64,000 nucleotides of DNA from Dyadobacter sp. CY323 (GCF_021390245.1 NZ_JAJUXH010000018.1:62001-126000); one strand, 5' to 3'. Positions 18,007 through 28,426 are shown, counted from the first letter of the stretch. Numbers and translations are program-made. Notes: a model not told the origin generated them from the letters alone.

Positions 18007-18046
18007 TACACAAAATATTTAATCATTTGATTAAATATTTTGTGTA
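18007..18046. promoter_or_regulatory. Putative TetR operator 2, 40-bp perfect palindrome before tetR
   Basis: Two 19-bp arms (18007-18025 and 18028-18046) are exact reverse complements around TT. The centre is TTAATCATTTGATTAA, identical to operator 1; the extra arms extend to ACACAAAATA/TATTTTGTGT. It lies 45 bases upstream of the tetR start and so should mediate autorepression. No run of T follows it, so it is not a terminator. Confidence 0.82.
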
Positions 18047-18111
18047 AAAATTTCAATCTTCGTTTTAAAGTAGCAAAATCCTTTTAGTTTGAACTTCCCG
18101 CTGAAAACCTG

Positions 18112-18140
18112 TTGAAATATTAATTACCCTCGTAATTTTG
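18112..18140 (+). promoter_or_regulatory. Bacteroidota-type promoter before lepA
   Basis: TTG (18112-18114), an 18-base spacer, then TAATTTTG (18133-18140) fit the Bacteroidota sigma-ABfr consensus TTTG-N17-23-TAnnTTTG. The start codon of lepA follows at 18194, giving a leader of about 45 bases. Confidence 0.6.
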
Positions 18141-18193
18141 TGGTTGCTTTGACCTGAACTAATCCGTCAAGGCATTTGATTGGTAACTACTTC

Positions 18194-19981
18194 ATGAAGA
18201 AAATCCGTAATTTTTGCATTATTGCCCATATTGATCACGGGAAGAGCACATTAGCAGATCGTTTGCTGGAATTCACAAATACAGTGACCAAGCGTGAAAT
18301 GCAGGCACAACTCCTGGATAATATGGATCTGGAACGCGAGCGAGGCATCACGATCAAGAGTCATGCGATCCAGATGAACTATATATATCAAGGAGAAGAA
18401 TACATTCTGAATCTGATCGATACTCCCGGCCACGTTGACTTTTCATATGAAGTGTCGCGTTCCATTGCGGCTTGTGAAGGTGCATTACTTTTGGTTGATG
18501 CATCACAAGGTACTGAGGCACAGACCATTTCAAATCTTTACCTCGCAATCAACCACGATCTGGTAATCATTCCTGTTTTGAACAAAATTGACCTTCCCGG
18601 CGCCATGCCCGAGGAGATCAAGGATGAAATGGTGGATCTGCTGGATTGTAACAGAGAAGACATTATCCCGGCCAGCGGAAAAGAAGGAATTGGTATTGAG
18701 GCAATTCTGACTGCGATTATTGAACGTATCCCGGCGCCGGTTGGCGATCCGAAAGCTCCATTGCAGGCACTTATTTTTGATTCTGTATTTAACTCCTACC
18801 GCGGTATCGAAGTTATTTTCCGCGTGAAGAACGGGACGATCCGAAAAGGCGATCGCGTGAAGTTCATGGCGACGGGCAAAGAATACATTGCGGACGAAAT
18901 CGGCACGCTCGGGCTGGCGCAAATCCCCAAACAAGTGGTGGAATGCGGCGATGTAGGGTATCTGATCTCTGGTATCAAAGTTGCGAAGGAAGTAAAGGTA
19001 GGTGATACATTCACTCATATCGACCGTCCGGCAAGTGAAGGCATCAAAGGATTTTCAGAAGTCAAACCGATGGTTTTTGCGGGGATATATCCAGTTGACA
19101 CGAGCGAGTTTGAAGAACTTCGGGAGGCGATGGAAAAGCTGCAATTGAACGATGCGGCGCTCGTTTGGGAACCTGAAACATCGGCTGCGCTGGGCTTTGG
19201 TTTCCGCTGCGGTTTCCTGGGAATGCTCCACATGGAGATTGTTCAGGAAAGGCTGGAACGCGAGTTTGACATGACCGTAATCACCACGGTACCTTCGGTG
19301 CAATTCCGAGTATTGAATACCAGAGATACCTTGATGAACATCAGCGCACCGTCGGAAATGCCGGAGCCAAACTTTATCAAAACCATTGAAGAACCTTATA
19401 TTAATGCGCAGATCATCACGAAATCGGACTACATCGGCCCGATCCTGAATTTGTGTATGGACAAACGTGGAATTCTTAAAAACCAGGTTTACCTTACTGC
19501 CGAGCGTGTAGAACTGCAATTCCAAATGCCGCTCGCAGAAGTCGTTTTTGACTTTTTTGACAGACTTAAAACCATTTCGAGAGGGTACGCCTCGCTGGAT
19601 TACGAACTGGCGGGTTATCAGGAATCCGACATGGTGAAGCTGGACGTGATGCTGAACGGCGAACCGGTGGATGCGCTTTCGGCGATCGTACACCGCTCTA
19701 AATCCTACGAATGGGGCAAAAAACTGTGCGAAAAGCTGCGTGAACTGATCCCTCGCCAAATGTTCGAGATCGCGATCCAGGCGGCTATCGGCCAGAAGAT
19801 TATTGCCCGGGAAACGGTGAAGGCGATGCGGAAAGACGTTTTGGCGAAATGCTACGGTGGTGATATTTCCCGTAAACGGAAACTACTTGAAAAGCAGAAG
19901 AAAGGAAAGAAAAGAATGCGTCAGGTAGGGAATGTGGAAATCCCGCAGGAAGCATTTATGGCTGTTTTGAAGATCAATTAA
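18194..19981 (+). CDS. lepA: Elongation factor 4 (LepA), ribosomal back-translocase GTPase
   Basis: A 595-aa protein starting [26 protein letters not shown]; six upstream in-frame codons are rejected because family members begin here. G motifs are visible: AHIDHGKST (P-loop), RGITIKS (switch I), DTPGHVDF (switch II), NKIDLP and the SGKEG loop. Domain II, two EF-G-like domains and the LepA-specific C-terminal domain ([28 protein letters not shown]) follow. It binds stalled or pre-initiation ribosomes in the cytoplasm and is thought to promote correct translocation and 30S assembly. Confidence 0.97.
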   Translation: MKKIRNFCIIAHIDHGKSTLADRLLEFTNTVTKREMQAQLLDNMDLERERGITIKSHAIQMNYIYQGEEYILNLIDTPGHVDFSYEVSRSIAACEGALLLVDASQGTEAQTISNLYLAINHDLVIIPVLNKIDLPGAMPEEIKDEMVDLLDCNREDIIPASGKEGIGIEAILTAIIERIPAPVGDPKAPLQALIFDSVFNSYRGIEVIFRVKNGTIRKGDRVKFMATGKEYIADEIGTLGLAQIPKQVVECGDVGYLISGIKVAKEVKVGDTFTHIDRPASEGIKGFSEVKPMVFAGIYPVDTSEFEELREAMEKLQLNDAALVWEPETSAALGFGFRCGFLGMLHMEIVQERLEREFDMTVITTVPSVQFRVLNTRDTLMNISAPSEMPEPNFIKTIEEPYINAQIITKSDYIGPILNLCMDKRGILKNQVYLTAERVELQFQMPLAEVVFDFFDRLKTISRGYASLDYELAGYQESDMVKLDVMLNGEPVDALSAIVHRSKSYEWGKKLCEKLRELIPRQMFEIAIQAAIGQKIIARETVKAMRKDVLAKCYGGDISRKRKLLEKQKKGKKRMRQVGNVEIPQEAFMAVLKIN

Positions 19982-20096
19982 AAAAGCGTAGAGGTGCAGA
20001 ATTCTGACAAAAGCGGGTACAAAATAACCCTTTTGTTGTAATTTTGACTTTAATCTAATTTTCAGACCAAGAAACTAAAATACCTTAACAAGCGAT

Positions 20097-21791
20097 ATGG
20101 CAGAAGTAATTCGTATGCCCAAAATGAGCGACACCATGGAAGAAGGTGTTATCGCAGAATGGCACAAAAAAGTTGGTGATACAATAAAATCCGGTGAAAT
20201 CATTGCGGAAGTCGAAACCGATAAAGCGACGATGGACCTGGAATCTTATTACGACGGAACACTTCTATATGTCGGTGTAAATAAGGGTGATGCGGTTCCT
20301 ATTAATGGCATTATGGCTATTGTTGGCGCACAAGGTGAAGATTATAAATCTCTTTTGGAAGAAGGTAGTGGAAACGGAGCTACTTCAAACGGCGCGCCGG
20401 AAGCTGCGCCTGCAGTAGAGGAGCCGAAATCCGAAACGTCAGCGCCGGCAGTCGAAACTGTAACACCTGAACCTGCCAAAAAACCAGCTGCTTCTACCGA
20501 AAAAATTAATGCGACGGTGGTGCGAATGCCGAAGATGAGCGATACGATGGAGGAAGGGACTTTGGTTTCGTGGCAGAAAAAAGTGGGAGATAAAGTAAAA
20601 TCAGGAGATATACTGGCGGAAGTCGAAACCGACAAAGCCACGATGGAGCTTGAAGCATACGAAGACGGAACTTTGCTTTATGTTGGCATTAAAGAAGGTG
20701 AATCCGTTCCAGTAGACGGAATTATCGCCGTGATCGGAGAAGAAGGTGCAAATGTGGATGCATTACTTGCGAGAGAAAATGGCGAGGAAGTGGCGGAAAC
20801 GGAAAGCGCCCCCGCTGCGAAAGAAGGTGCCGCACCAGCCGCATCCTCTAATGGTGCAGAGAAAACCGTTTCGGTTGCCGACTCAGGAGATCGCGTGAAA
20901 GCTTCTCCGCTGGCGAAACGCCTGGCCGATGAAAAAGGCATTAACCTGAGCCAGGTTGAAGGAAGCGGCGATAATGGAAGAATTATTAAACGTGATGTGG
21001 ATGAGTTCAAAGCTGCTGCACAACCTGCTGCCGCCGCACCCGCACCTGTTGCGAAAGCCGAAGCTGCAACTGCCCCAGCAGCGCCAGCCTCTGCCGCACC
21101 AGCGTCGGGAGACTTTACGGATACGCCAATCTCCCAAATGCGCAAAACCATTGCGCGCCGCCTGAGCGAAAGCTTGTTTACCGCGCCGCATTTCTATGTA
21201 ACCATGGAAATTGTGATGGACAAAGCCATGGCATTGCGTCCGCAGCTGAATGAAGTAAGTCCGGCCAAAATCTCATTCAACGACATGGTGATCAAAGCAT
21301 GTGCGGTTGCATTGAAACAACATCCGGCTGTGAATTCAGCCTGGCTGGGTGATAAGATCAGAAAATACAACTACGTCAACATCGGTGTGGCAGTGGCAGT
21401 AGACGAAGGTTTGCTGGTACCTGTGATCCGCGATGCTGATAAGAAAACTCTTTCGACGATTTCAGGTGAGGTGAAAGACCTTGCCGGAAAAGCGAAGGAT
21501 AAAAAATTGCAGCCAAAAGACTGGGAAGGAAACACATTCTCGATTTCAAACCTTGGCATGTTTGGCGTGGATGAATTCACCGCGATCATTAACCCGCCGG
21601 ATTCGTGTATCCTCGCGATTGGGGCGATCAAGAAAGTAGCGGCTTTCAAGGAAGATGGAACGGTTTACCCGACCAACATCATGAAAGTGACACTTTCGGC
21701 AGATCACCGCGTGGTGGATGGCGCATTGGGAGCTCAATTCCTTTTGACAGTTAAAAAGTTACTGGAAGAACCGATGAGCATGCTTGTCTAA
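20097..21791 (+). CDS. Pyruvate dehydrogenase E2 (dihydrolipoamide acetyltransferase), two lipoyl domains
   Basis: A 564-aa E2 core protein. Two lipoyl domains, each starting RMPKMSDTMEEG, carry lipoylated K43 and K180 in VETDKATM; Ala/Pro/Glu-rich linkers separate them (about 85-138 and 225-262) from a peripheral subunit-binding domain (ASPLAKRLADEKGINLSQVEGSG..., about 268-303). The catalytic domain begins near 340 and ends with SADHRVVDGALGAQF, whose His and Asp are the acetyltransferase residues. It links E1 and E3 in acetyl-CoA formation. E1 and E3 genes are not adjacent. A TAATTTTG element at 20039-20046 may be its -7 box, but no -33 box is seen. Confidence 0.94.
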   Translation: MAEVIRMPKMSDTMEEGVIAEWHKKVGDTIKSGEIIAEVETDKATMDLESYYDGTLLYVGVNKGDAVPINGIMAIVGAQGEDYKSLLEEGSGNGATSNGAPEAAPAVEEPKSETSAPAVETVTPEPAKKPAASTEKINATVVRMPKMSDTMEEGTLVSWQKKVGDKVKSGDILAEVETDKATMELEAYEDGTLLYVGIKEGESVPVDGIIAVIGEEGANVDALLARENGEEVAETESAPAAKEGAAPAASSNGAEKTVSVADSGDRVKASPLAKRLADEKGINLSQVEGSGDNGRIIKRDVDEFKAAAQPAAAAPAPVAKAEAATAPAAPASAAPASGDFTDTPISQMRKTIARRLSESLFTAPHFYVTMEIVMDKAMALRPQLNEVSPAKISFNDMVIKACAVALKQHPAVNSAWLGDKIRKYNYVNIGVAVAVDEGLLVPVIRDADKKTLSTISGEVKDLAGKAKDKKLQPKDWEGNTFSISNLGMFGVDEFTAIINPPDSCILAIGAIKKVAAFKEDGTVYPTNIMKVTLSADHRVVDGALGAQFLLTVKKLLEEPMSMLV

Positions 21792-21814
21792 CTTCAAAAA
21801 TTGCATTCATGTAC

Positions 21815-21850
21815 AAAGTGTCAGGTTTCGCGACCTGGCACTTTTGTTTT
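21815..21850 (+). terminator. Rho-independent terminator after PDH E2
   Basis: A 12-bp stem with one G-T pair (AAAGTGTCAGGT / ACCTGGCACTTT) and loop TTCGCG, followed by TTGTTTT. It separates the E2 gene from hslV. Confidence 0.82.
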
Positions 21851-21881
21851 ACAGCCATTTTACCAAATTAAAAGAGAATCA

Positions 21882-22424
21882 ATGGAAAAAATACACGCGA
21901 CCACCGTACTTGGCGTACTTCATAATGGCACCGTTTCGTTGGGTGCAGACGGTCAGGCGACGATGGGAAATACGGTTGCCAAAGGAAATGTCAGAAAGAT
22001 CCGTGTTTTAATGGGCGGCAAAATCCTGGCCGGATTTGCGGGCTCCACAGCCGACGCTTTTACGCTGATCGAGAAATTCGAAGAAAAGCTGAATGCATAC
22101 GGTGGAAATATGAAACGCGCCGCCATTGAGCTTGCAAAAGATTGGAGAACAGATCGTTACCTGCGAAAACTTGAAGCGATGATGATCACTGCGAGTAAAG
22201 ATGAAATACTGGTCATTTCCGGAACGGGTGATGTTCTTGAACCTGAAAACGGTATCGCGGCAATCGGATCGGGTGGTAACTATGCATTATCTGCGGCCCA
22301 GGCATTGAAAAAGCATGCGGGTCACCTGTCCGCCGAGGAAATGGTACGGGAAGGTTTGACGGTTGCTGCCGATCTCTGCATTTACACGAACCACAATTTC
22401 ATTATTGAAAAAATAGCAGAGTAG
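21882..22424 (+). CDS. hslV: ATP-dependent protease subunit HslV
   Basis: A 180-aa threonine protease from ATG at 21882. MEKIHA is a six-residue propeptide; maturation would expose the catalytic N-terminal Thr in TTVLGVLHNG. GADGQATMGNTVAK, KIRVLMGGKILAGFAGSTADAF and GIAAIGSGGNYALSAAQAL are family hallmarks, including the conserved Lys and the glycines of the active site. HslV forms a double hexamer with the HslU ATPase. hslU is not adjacent, unlike in many proteobacteria. Earlier in-frame codons back to 21801 cross the terminator and are rejected. Confidence 0.95.
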   Translation: MEKIHATTVLGVLHNGTVSLGADGQATMGNTVAKGNVRKIRVLMGGKILAGFAGSTADAFTLIEKFEEKLNAYGGNMKRAAIELAKDWRTDRYLRKLEAMMITASKDEILVISGTGDVLEPENGIAAIGSGGNYALSAAQALKKHAGHLSAEEMVREGLTVAADLCIYTNHNFIIEKIAE

Positions 22425-22455
22425 ACGCGTTGTCGTAACTCTACATGCCCATTTA

Positions 22456-23928
22456 TTATAACCGCGCAATCAAAGTCATCAGCCTGACCAGCTCGTCGGA
22501 AACGACGCGCTGGCTTCCGGGCAAATACTTATTTGCAATCATGGTAAAGCTTAGCAATGCGCCTGATTTGGAAGTCACATATCCAGCGAATGCCCGCGTA
22601 CCTTCAATAGAGCCACTTTTTACATGAATATTCCCCGCAGCACGGGTACCTTTTCCAAGGTTGCGTACGGTTCCATTCTGCCCCATTACCGCAATGCTTT
22701 TGTAAAAATCGCTGAAACTGGCATCCTTATTCGCGAGGTTGAGAATATCCGTTAAACTGTTTGCGGTAATGGATGCGGAAGGTGACAAACCGCTGCCGTC
22801 TTTAATATAAAAACCTCTGAGATCCGCACCTTTTCCAGACCAGTATGAGGTAATAGCCAGCGCAGCCGCATCATAATCCGACTTGCCGGAAAGACGTTTT
22901 CCAGCTTGTTTGAAAAATGCATCGGCGAAAAGGTTAATGCTCCAGAAGTTGGTTTGCTGGCACAATTCACGCAAAGGCGGCGATTTATATTCATCCAATA
23001 CCTTCTTTGCGTTCGACGTTTGCGAGACAATGGTATTTGCCGGCAAAAGCTGCTCCTGGACTAGAATGGCTGCATTAATCAGGTTTCTTTTTAATGCAAA
23101 CGCGGTGTAATAAGCTGCGTCGGGAATGGAACCTTTTACCGTAAAAGTTGCTTGCCCGGCGGGTACTGTTCCTGTCAGGACCACACTACTTCCGAGCGGG
23201 CTGCTATATACAATGGTTTTGTCACCCGAACCGCGTTCTCCCGTAGTTACCTGATTTACAAAGGTTAGGTATGGAATATCCGGCTCTATTCCCAGGAATG
23301 CGACAGGATCGCCTACGTCGGCGCCGGGTTTGAATTTAATTCTGTACAGATTTTCATTGAAATTAAGTCCCTGTACACCGGCACCGTAATAATTTCCGAT
23401 ATCGCCCCAGATCCAGGTGCTCGCGACAGTGCTGTTATCGAAAAAAGAAGCATCAGGTAAAACCTTTCCGCGGATGTGTTTGATACCCGCTTTTTTTACT
23501 GCGGCAGTCCAGCGGTTGAGCAATTCGGTTGATTTGAGATAGCCTGTGAACCGGTCACTTCCCAGCGACGGATCTCCCGTTCCGCGGATGTACAGGTTGC
23601 CGATTAAGGTATCGCCTTTAATGGCTCCATCATGTTCCAGGAAAGTTTGAAAACGAAAATCTCCTCCGAAAACAGAAAGTACAGTGGCCGTAGAAACGAG
23701 TTTCAGTGTGGAGGCGGAAGGCAGCGATCGCTCCGGGTTCAATCCGAAGATGCTGCTTTTTTCTTTCACCGATTTTACACTCAGTGCCAGTGAGCCACTC
23801 CGCATTAATTCACTGTTTTGAAGTTCCAGGACAGCATCACGTAAATTGTTAAGCGCGACGCTATCAATCGTTTGTGTAAAACCCGTGGAATAAATAACAG
23901 TTAAAAAGGCAAGAAGGATTATTTTCAT
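22456..23928 (-). CDS. dacB: D-alanyl-D-alanine carboxypeptidase/endopeptidase, PBP4 type (peptidase S13)
   Basis: A 490-aa periplasmic enzyme with a signal peptide (IILLAFLTVIYSTGFTQT). The three penicillin-binding motifs are present: SxxK as S73-T-L-K76, SxN as SINLFADAF in the middle, and KSG (HVKSGSIEGTRAFAGYV) near the C-terminus. The spacing, with a large insert between the first two motifs, is that of class C low-molecular-mass PBPs, which trim peptidoglycan stem peptides and cross-links. It converges with hslV; only 31 bases separate the two stop codons. Confidence 0.92.
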   Translation of the reverse strand: MKIILLAFLTVIYSTGFTQTIDSVALNNLRDAVLELQNSELMRSGSLALSVKSVKEKSSIFGLNPERSLPSASTLKLVSTATVLSVFGGDFRFQTFLEHDGAIKGDTLIGNLYIRGTGDPSLGSDRFTGYLKSTELLNRWTAAVKKAGIKHIRGKVLPDASFFDNSTVASTWIWGDIGNYYGAGVQGLNFNENLYRIKFKPGADVGDPVAFLGIEPDIPYLTFVNQVTTGERGSGDKTIVYSSPLGSSVVLTGTVPAGQATFTVKGSIPDAAYYTAFALKRNLINAAILVQEQLLPANTIVSQTSNAKKVLDEYKSPPLRELCQQTNFWSINLFADAFFKQAGKRLSGKSDYDAAALAITSYWSGKGADLRGFYIKDGSGLSPSASITANSLTDILNLANKDASFSDFYKSIAVMGQNGTVRNLGKGTRAAGNIHVKSGSIEGTRAFAGYVTSKSGALLSFTMIANKYLPGSQRVVSDELVRLMTLIARL

Positions 23929-24135
23929 AAACGTCAGGAGTCTTCAAAAGACGGGGAAACCGGTGTATGCCAAAATCTAAACTAGTAAGTTATGCCCAAA
24001 TCTCAGACTGTTTTTTGGTACTTTTGTCAGATATTAGACAAATGATTGCCGAGTTATAACGATTGCACACAAGAATAATATTGAGTTTCCAGAGTAAAAG
24101 GACCCTCAATATAGCTTTCACCCCATTTTTAATAT

Positions 24136-25560
24136 ATGAAATTGACATTTTGGGGAGCTGCACAGCAAGTTACAGGTAGTATGTTTCTGCTGGAATCAGA
24201 CGATTACCGAATTCTGATCGATTGTGGCTCTGATTTTGACTTAGATGAGATTGGCAGGAAAACCAGATACGAAGAACAAAAAAGTGTCTTTCCTTTTGAA
24301 CCTAGCTTAATTAACACGGTACTTCTCACACACGCCCATATTGACCATTCCGGCAACATTCCCAATTTATATAAAGAGGGATTTGAAGGCCGGGTTGTGT
24401 GTACCGAACCGACTCTCGCATTGACTAACCTGCTGCTGAAAGATGCAGCTAACCTGCACCAAAAGCGCCTGAATGCCCGAAACAGTTCTTCCAATAAAAA
24501 ACGGGGAAGAAAAGCGAAAGAAGTTCCGATGGATTATTTTGTTGAAAAACATGTAATCGAGGCCATTGAAAACTTTGTTCCCGTCGCTTTCGGACAGCGT
24601 TACCGCATTGCCGACAACATTACCATTGTGTTTTATCCTGCCGGCCATTTGCTCGGTGCGGCTCACATTGTGGTTGAGGTTTACGAAAATGGCCAAAAGA
24701 AAAAACTTTGTTTTTCTGGAGATATTGGCCGCAAAAATTACCCATTACTTACTGATCCTCAGGAAATACCACAGGTCGATTACCTGATTTGCGAGTCGAC
24801 CTACGGAAATCGCCTGCATGAAGATCAGGGAGCGCCGGTAGAGGCATTGGCAGATGTGATCAAACGCACCTGCATTGACATTCCCGGCCGGCTTATCATT
24901 CCTTCGTTCAGCGTGGGACGCACTCAAGCGTTGCTTTATACACTGAACCAACTGTACCTGAACCGGTCATTTCCGGTTATAAAAGTATTTTCGGATAGTC
25001 CGCTCGCTCATAGCAGTACAAAGGTTTACCAGCGTCATATCCGGCTGCTGAACAAGGAGGCACGAAGTTTTCACGAAGACAACGAAATGCTTTTTGACTT
25101 TGAAAATCTGATTTACCTTGAAAGTTCTGATGCGAGCCGCGCGGTGTCCAATTACAATGAACCCTGCATTATCATTTCGTCGTCGGGTATGGTCCAGGGG
25201 GGTCGTGTGGAGCAGCATGTGGAAGCTAATATCGGCAATCCGTATGCAACAATCCTGATGATCGGCTATGCTTCGGAAGGTACGCTGGGATGGCGCCTGC
25301 TGAATGGGCAGGACACGATTTCGATACGGGGAAAGCAGTTGCCTGTCTTGGCTAATATTGAAAAAATTGACGTATTTAGCGGGCACGGAGACCAGAATGA
25401 TCTGTTGAACTTTGTAAAAACACAGGACCCCGAGCAGCTGAAAGGCGTTTTTCTGGTCCATGGAGAACAGCAAAGTATGGCTGATTTCCGAAGTAAAATT
25501 TTAGATAATGGCTACAAATCGGTAGAGATACCATTACGCGGGCATGTTTACGAACTGTAA
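24136..25560 (+). CDS. MBL-fold beta-CASP nuclease (CPSF73/RNase J-related exonuclease)
   Basis: A 474-aa metallo-beta-lactamase fold protein. Zinc-site motifs: THAHIDHSG (66-73), PAGHLLGAAHIV, FSGDIGR and a late SGHGDQNDL. The beta-CASP insert contains IIPSFSVGRTQALLY, SSSGMVQGGRVEQH and the C-terminal VFLVHGEQQSM. The family cleaves RNA endo- or exonucleolytically in the cytoplasm. A KKRGRK-type basic patch near residues 119-126 may help nucleic-acid binding. TACTTTTG at 24019-24026 could be its -7 promoter box, giving a long leader. accA follows after 33 bases. Confidence 0.9.
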   Translation: MKLTFWGAAQQVTGSMFLLESDDYRILIDCGSDFDLDEIGRKTRYEEQKSVFPFEPSLINTVLLTHAHIDHSGNIPNLYKEGFEGRVVCTEPTLALTNLLLKDAANLHQKRLNARNSSSNKKRGRKAKEVPMDYFVEKHVIEAIENFVPVAFGQRYRIADNITIVFYPAGHLLGAAHIVVEVYENGQKKKLCFSGDIGRKNYPLLTDPQEIPQVDYLICESTYGNRLHEDQGAPVEALADVIKRTCIDIPGRLIIPSFSVGRTQALLYTLNQLYLNRSFPVIKVFSDSPLAHSSTKVYQRHIRLLNKEARSFHEDNEMLFDFENLIYLESSDASRAVSNYNEPCIIISSSGMVQGGRVEQHVEANIGNPYATILMIGYASEGTLGWRLLNGQDTISIRGKQLPVLANIEKIDVFSGHGDQNDLLNFVKTQDPEQLKGVFLVHGEQQSMADFRSKILDNGYKSVEIPLRGHVYEL

Positions 25561-25593
25561 AGCCCATTTAGCCACCCAACTACGTACCTGAAT

Positions 25594-26550
25594 ATGAGAA
25601 CATACCTGGATTTTGAGAAACCTATGTCCGAGCTCGAACGTAAGCTCGAAGAAATGAAAACATTGGCGAAAGAAAACAATGTGGATTTTTCGGACGCCAT
25701 TTCATTGTTGGAAAACAATATAACAAATCTTCGAAAAGAAATCTTTGAAAACCTTACACGCTGGCAGCGTGTACAGCTTTCACGCCACCCCGACCGTCCC
25801 TACACATTAGATTACATCGAACTGATCTGTGACGAGTTTATTGAATTGCACGGAGATCGTCAGGTGCGGGACGATCCGGCTATTATTGGCGGTCTTGCCA
25901 ATGTAGGCGGGCAGTCGTTTATGCTCATCGGGCAACAAAAAGGCCGGAATACAAAGCAAAGACAGCACCGGAATTTTGGTATGCCAAATCCCGAGGGTTA
26001 CCGCAAGGCTTTGCGATTGATGAAGCTGGCCGAAAAATTCAATAAACCTATCGTTACCCTCATTGATACACCGGGCGCATTTCCGGGTATGGAGGCGGAG
26101 GAACGTGGGCAGGGCGAAGCAATCGCACGAAATCTGAAAGAAATGTTCATGCTGAAAGTGCCTGTGATCTGCATTGTGATTGGGGAAGGTGCGTCAGGCG
26201 GAGCTTTGGGGATCGCCATTGGCGACAGGGTTTTAATGCTGGAAAATACCTGGTACTCCGTTATTTCCCCTGAAAACTGTTCTGCGATCCTTTGGAGAAG
26301 CTGGGATTTTAAAGAACAGGCTGCCGAGGCCATGAAGATTACAGCCAAGGATATGAAGAAAAACAAGCTGATCGACGGCATCATTTCCGAACCGCTGGGT
26401 GGCGCGCATTTGGATCACAACTGGATGGCCGAAGAACTCAAAAGGGTTATTCTGGAAAATATCACGGAGTTGACAGCCATTACCGAGCAAGACCGCATTG
26501 ACCAGCGTATCGAAAAGTTCTGCGCCATGGGTGTAGTGATTGAATCCTGA
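25594..26550 (+). CDS. accA: Acetyl-CoA carboxylase carboxyltransferase subunit alpha
   Basis: A 318-aa protein starting [21 protein letters not shown]. Hallmarks: [68 protein letters not shown] and the biotin/CoA-pocket [14 protein letters not shown]. It transfers carboxyl from carboxybiotin to acetyl-CoA with AccD to make malonyl-CoA, the first step in fatty acid synthesis. accD is not in the window. The C-terminal [12 protein letters not shown] is typical. Confidence 0.96.
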   Translation: MRTYLDFEKPMSELERKLEEMKTLAKENNVDFSDAISLLENNITNLRKEIFENLTRWQRVQLSRHPDRPYTLDYIELICDEFIELHGDRQVRDDPAIIGGLANVGGQSFMLIGQQKGRNTKQRQHRNFGMPNPEGYRKALRLMKLAEKFNKPIVTLIDTPGAFPGMEAEERGQGEAIARNLKEMFMLKVPVICIVIGEGASGGALGIAIGDRVLMLENTWYSVISPENCSAILWRSWDFKEQAAEAMKITAKDMKKNKLIDGIISEPLGGAHLDHNWMAEELKRVILENITELTAITEQDRIDQRIEKFCAMGVVIES

Positions 26551-26601
26551 ATTACACATAAATAGAGCTAACAGCTAATCGCTAGCAGCTAATTGCCTTT
26601 C

Positions 26602-27237
26602 ATGAAAAACGAAAAGATTAAGAACATTATATTCGATCTGGGCGATGTGATCCTGAACATCGACGTCCCAGTCGCTTCTAAATCATTCTCCGAACTGAGT
26701 GGAAGAGAACAAAGTGAAATTCTGACGATTTTTAAAGAAAATGATCTTTTCCGGCAATTCGAAACGGGTACGCTCGATGAGGCCGGATTCAGAAATCTGA
26801 TCCGCGAAATGCTCGATTACTCAGATCTGACAGACGAAGCCATCGACACCGCCTGGAATAGCTTACTTCTTGACCTGCCCCCGGAACGTGTTGAATTACT
26901 AAGAAACCTCGCTAAAAATTACCGGCTGTTTCTCCTCAGCAATACAAGCTCCATCCACATTACACAGGTAAATAAAATCCTGAAAGCTTCGACTGGTGTT
27001 GACAAGCTGGATGATTTATTTGAAAAAGTCTTTCTATCGTACGAAATGGGGTTAATGAAGCCGGACGTGCGCATTTACGAGCAAGTACTTGAAGCAGCTG
27101 ATCTGAAAGCAGAAGAAACGTTGTTCCTGGACGATAATTATGACAACATTCAGGGTGCGGCCAAAATAGGAATCGATACGATACACGTACAAAAGCCAAC
27201 TACCATACTGGAATATCTCAAAGACTATGCAGTCTAA
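26602..27237 (+). CDS. HAD-superfamily hydrolase, subfamily IA (YihX-like)
   Basis: About 211 aa from ATG at 26602 (MKNEKIKNIIFDLGDVI); a TTG three codons up is possible. Nucleophile D12 in FDLGDVILNID, motif II LLSNTSS, motif III Lys in MGLMKPDVRIYE and acidic motif IV LFLDDNYDNI are present; a helical cap lies between motifs I and II. As in YihX-type enzymes the second Asp of DxD is replaced (D-L-G). Such enzymes dephosphorylate small sugar phosphates such as alpha-glucose-1-phosphate. Its end overlaps the start of the next gene by 11 bases, so the two are co-translated. Confidence 0.88.
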   Translation: MKNEKIKNIIFDLGDVILNIDVPVASKSFSELSGREQSEILTIFKENDLFRQFETGTLDEAGFRNLIREMLDYSDLTDEAIDTAWNSLLLDLPPERVELLRNLAKNYRLFLLSNTSSIHITQVNKILKASTGVDKLDDLFEKVFLSYEMGLMKPDVRIYEQVLEAADLKAEETLFLDDNYDNIQGAAKIGIDTIHVQKPTTILEYLKDYAV

Positions 27238-28426
27238 TACACGCACGTACATCATTCAGACGGTTTTGTTTGTGGTTACAATCATTACCACGACCATGGC
27301 CGGTGCCGAATGGATGTATGGCAATATCTTTTCTTTCATTTACGATTTTGTCCTTTTTCTTGCCGGCGGTGAGGTGGAAAAACAGGTTCCCGAACTGGCC
27401 AAACCGATGGGATGGCCGGAATTTTTGCAGGGATTTCATTTCTCCATCCCATTTCTCGCCATTCTGACCATTCACGAATTCGGTCATTATTTCGTCGCGA
27501 AGTATCACAAGGTGAAAGTGACCCTACCCTATTACATTCCATTGTGGTTTGGGATTTCGCAAAGCATCGGGACGATGGGGGCATTTATCCGCATTAAATC
27601 AGTTGTAACGTCGCGACTGAAATTCTTCGATATCGGCATTGCCGGACCGCTCGCCGGTTTCATTGCTGCTTTGGTTGTGCTTTGGTATGGATTTACGCAT
27701 TTGCCGCCGCCGGAATATATTTTCTCGGTTCATCCGGAGTACGCAAGGTACGGGCTGGATTATGCGCAATACGTGTATGAGGAGGCAACCGGAAATCTTG
27801 CATTGGGAGACAATATCCTGTTTTGGTTATTTAAAACCTACATTGCGGATCCAGCCAGACTGCCGCATGCATACGAAATGATCCATTATCCGTACATTTT
27901 CGCGGGCTACCTGGCTTTGTTTTTTACCTCTTTAAACCTCATTCCAATCGGTCAGCTGGATGGCGGGCATATACTTTATGGATTGATCGGCAAAAAGAAG
28001 TTTAACTTCATTGCCCCTATTCTGTTCGGAATTTTCGCCTTTTATGCGGGATTAGGCCTTTTCCGCACCGACTCGTTCGCATCAGGTACCGACGCGGTTT
28101 TCTACGAGCGCCTCTTTTATCTGGCTATGTACATTTACTTTCTTTACATCTGCTTTAAAAGAGTGAGTGATATTCCTTCCACGGCGTTGATGATCAGTCT
28201 GATTATTGTGGTCGGACAGTTTGCCGTTTCATACATCCGACCCGAATGGGAAGGTTCGACCGGGTTTTTGCCTTTCGTATTCATTCTCGGCCGCTTCCTC
28301 GGGATCCATCATCCGGAAACCGAAGAAAATGAGCCCCTCGACACCCCACGCATTATTCTGGGCATCTTTGCATTGATCATTTTTGTAATCTCATTCAGCC
28401 CAAATCCTTTTATTATTATTGAGTAA
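27227..28426 (+). CDS. Site-2 protease family membrane metalloprotease (M50)
   Basis: A 399-aa polytopic protein. The zinc motif HEFGH (83-87) sits in the second helix and the third ligand region LDGGHI near residue 245 in a later one, together the S2P intramembrane active site. There are about seven to eight helices and no PDZ domain, unlike RseP. The family cleaves transmembrane segments of regulators, for example anti-sigma factors. It overlaps the HAD gene by 11 bases. Its substrate is unknown; several sigma/anti-sigma pairs exist elsewhere in the window, but no link is shown. Confidence 0.88.
   Translation: MQSNTRTYIIQTVLFVVTIITTTMAGAEWMYGNIFSFIYDFVLFLAGGEVEKQVPELAKPMGWPEFLQGFHFSIPFLAILTIHEFGHYFVAKYHKVKVTLPYYIPLWFGISQSIGTMGAFIRIKSVVTSRLKFFDIGIAGPLAGFIAALVVLWYGFTHLPPPEYIFSVHPEYARYGLDYAQYVYEEATGNLALGDNILFWLFKTYIADPARLPHAYEMIHYPYIFAGYLALFFTSLNLIPIGQLDGGHILYGLIGKKKFNFIAPILFGIFAFYAGLGLFRTDSFASGTDAVFYERLFYLAMYIYFLYICFKRVSDIPSTALMISLIIVVGQFAVSYIRPEWEGSTGFLPFVFILGRFLGIHHPETEENEPLDTPRIILGIFALIIFVISFSPNPFIIIE

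Noticed and set aside
20039-20046. Complete promoter for the PDH E2 gene
   Set aside because: TAATTTTG fits the -7 box, but I found no TTG/TTTG at the right distance upstream.
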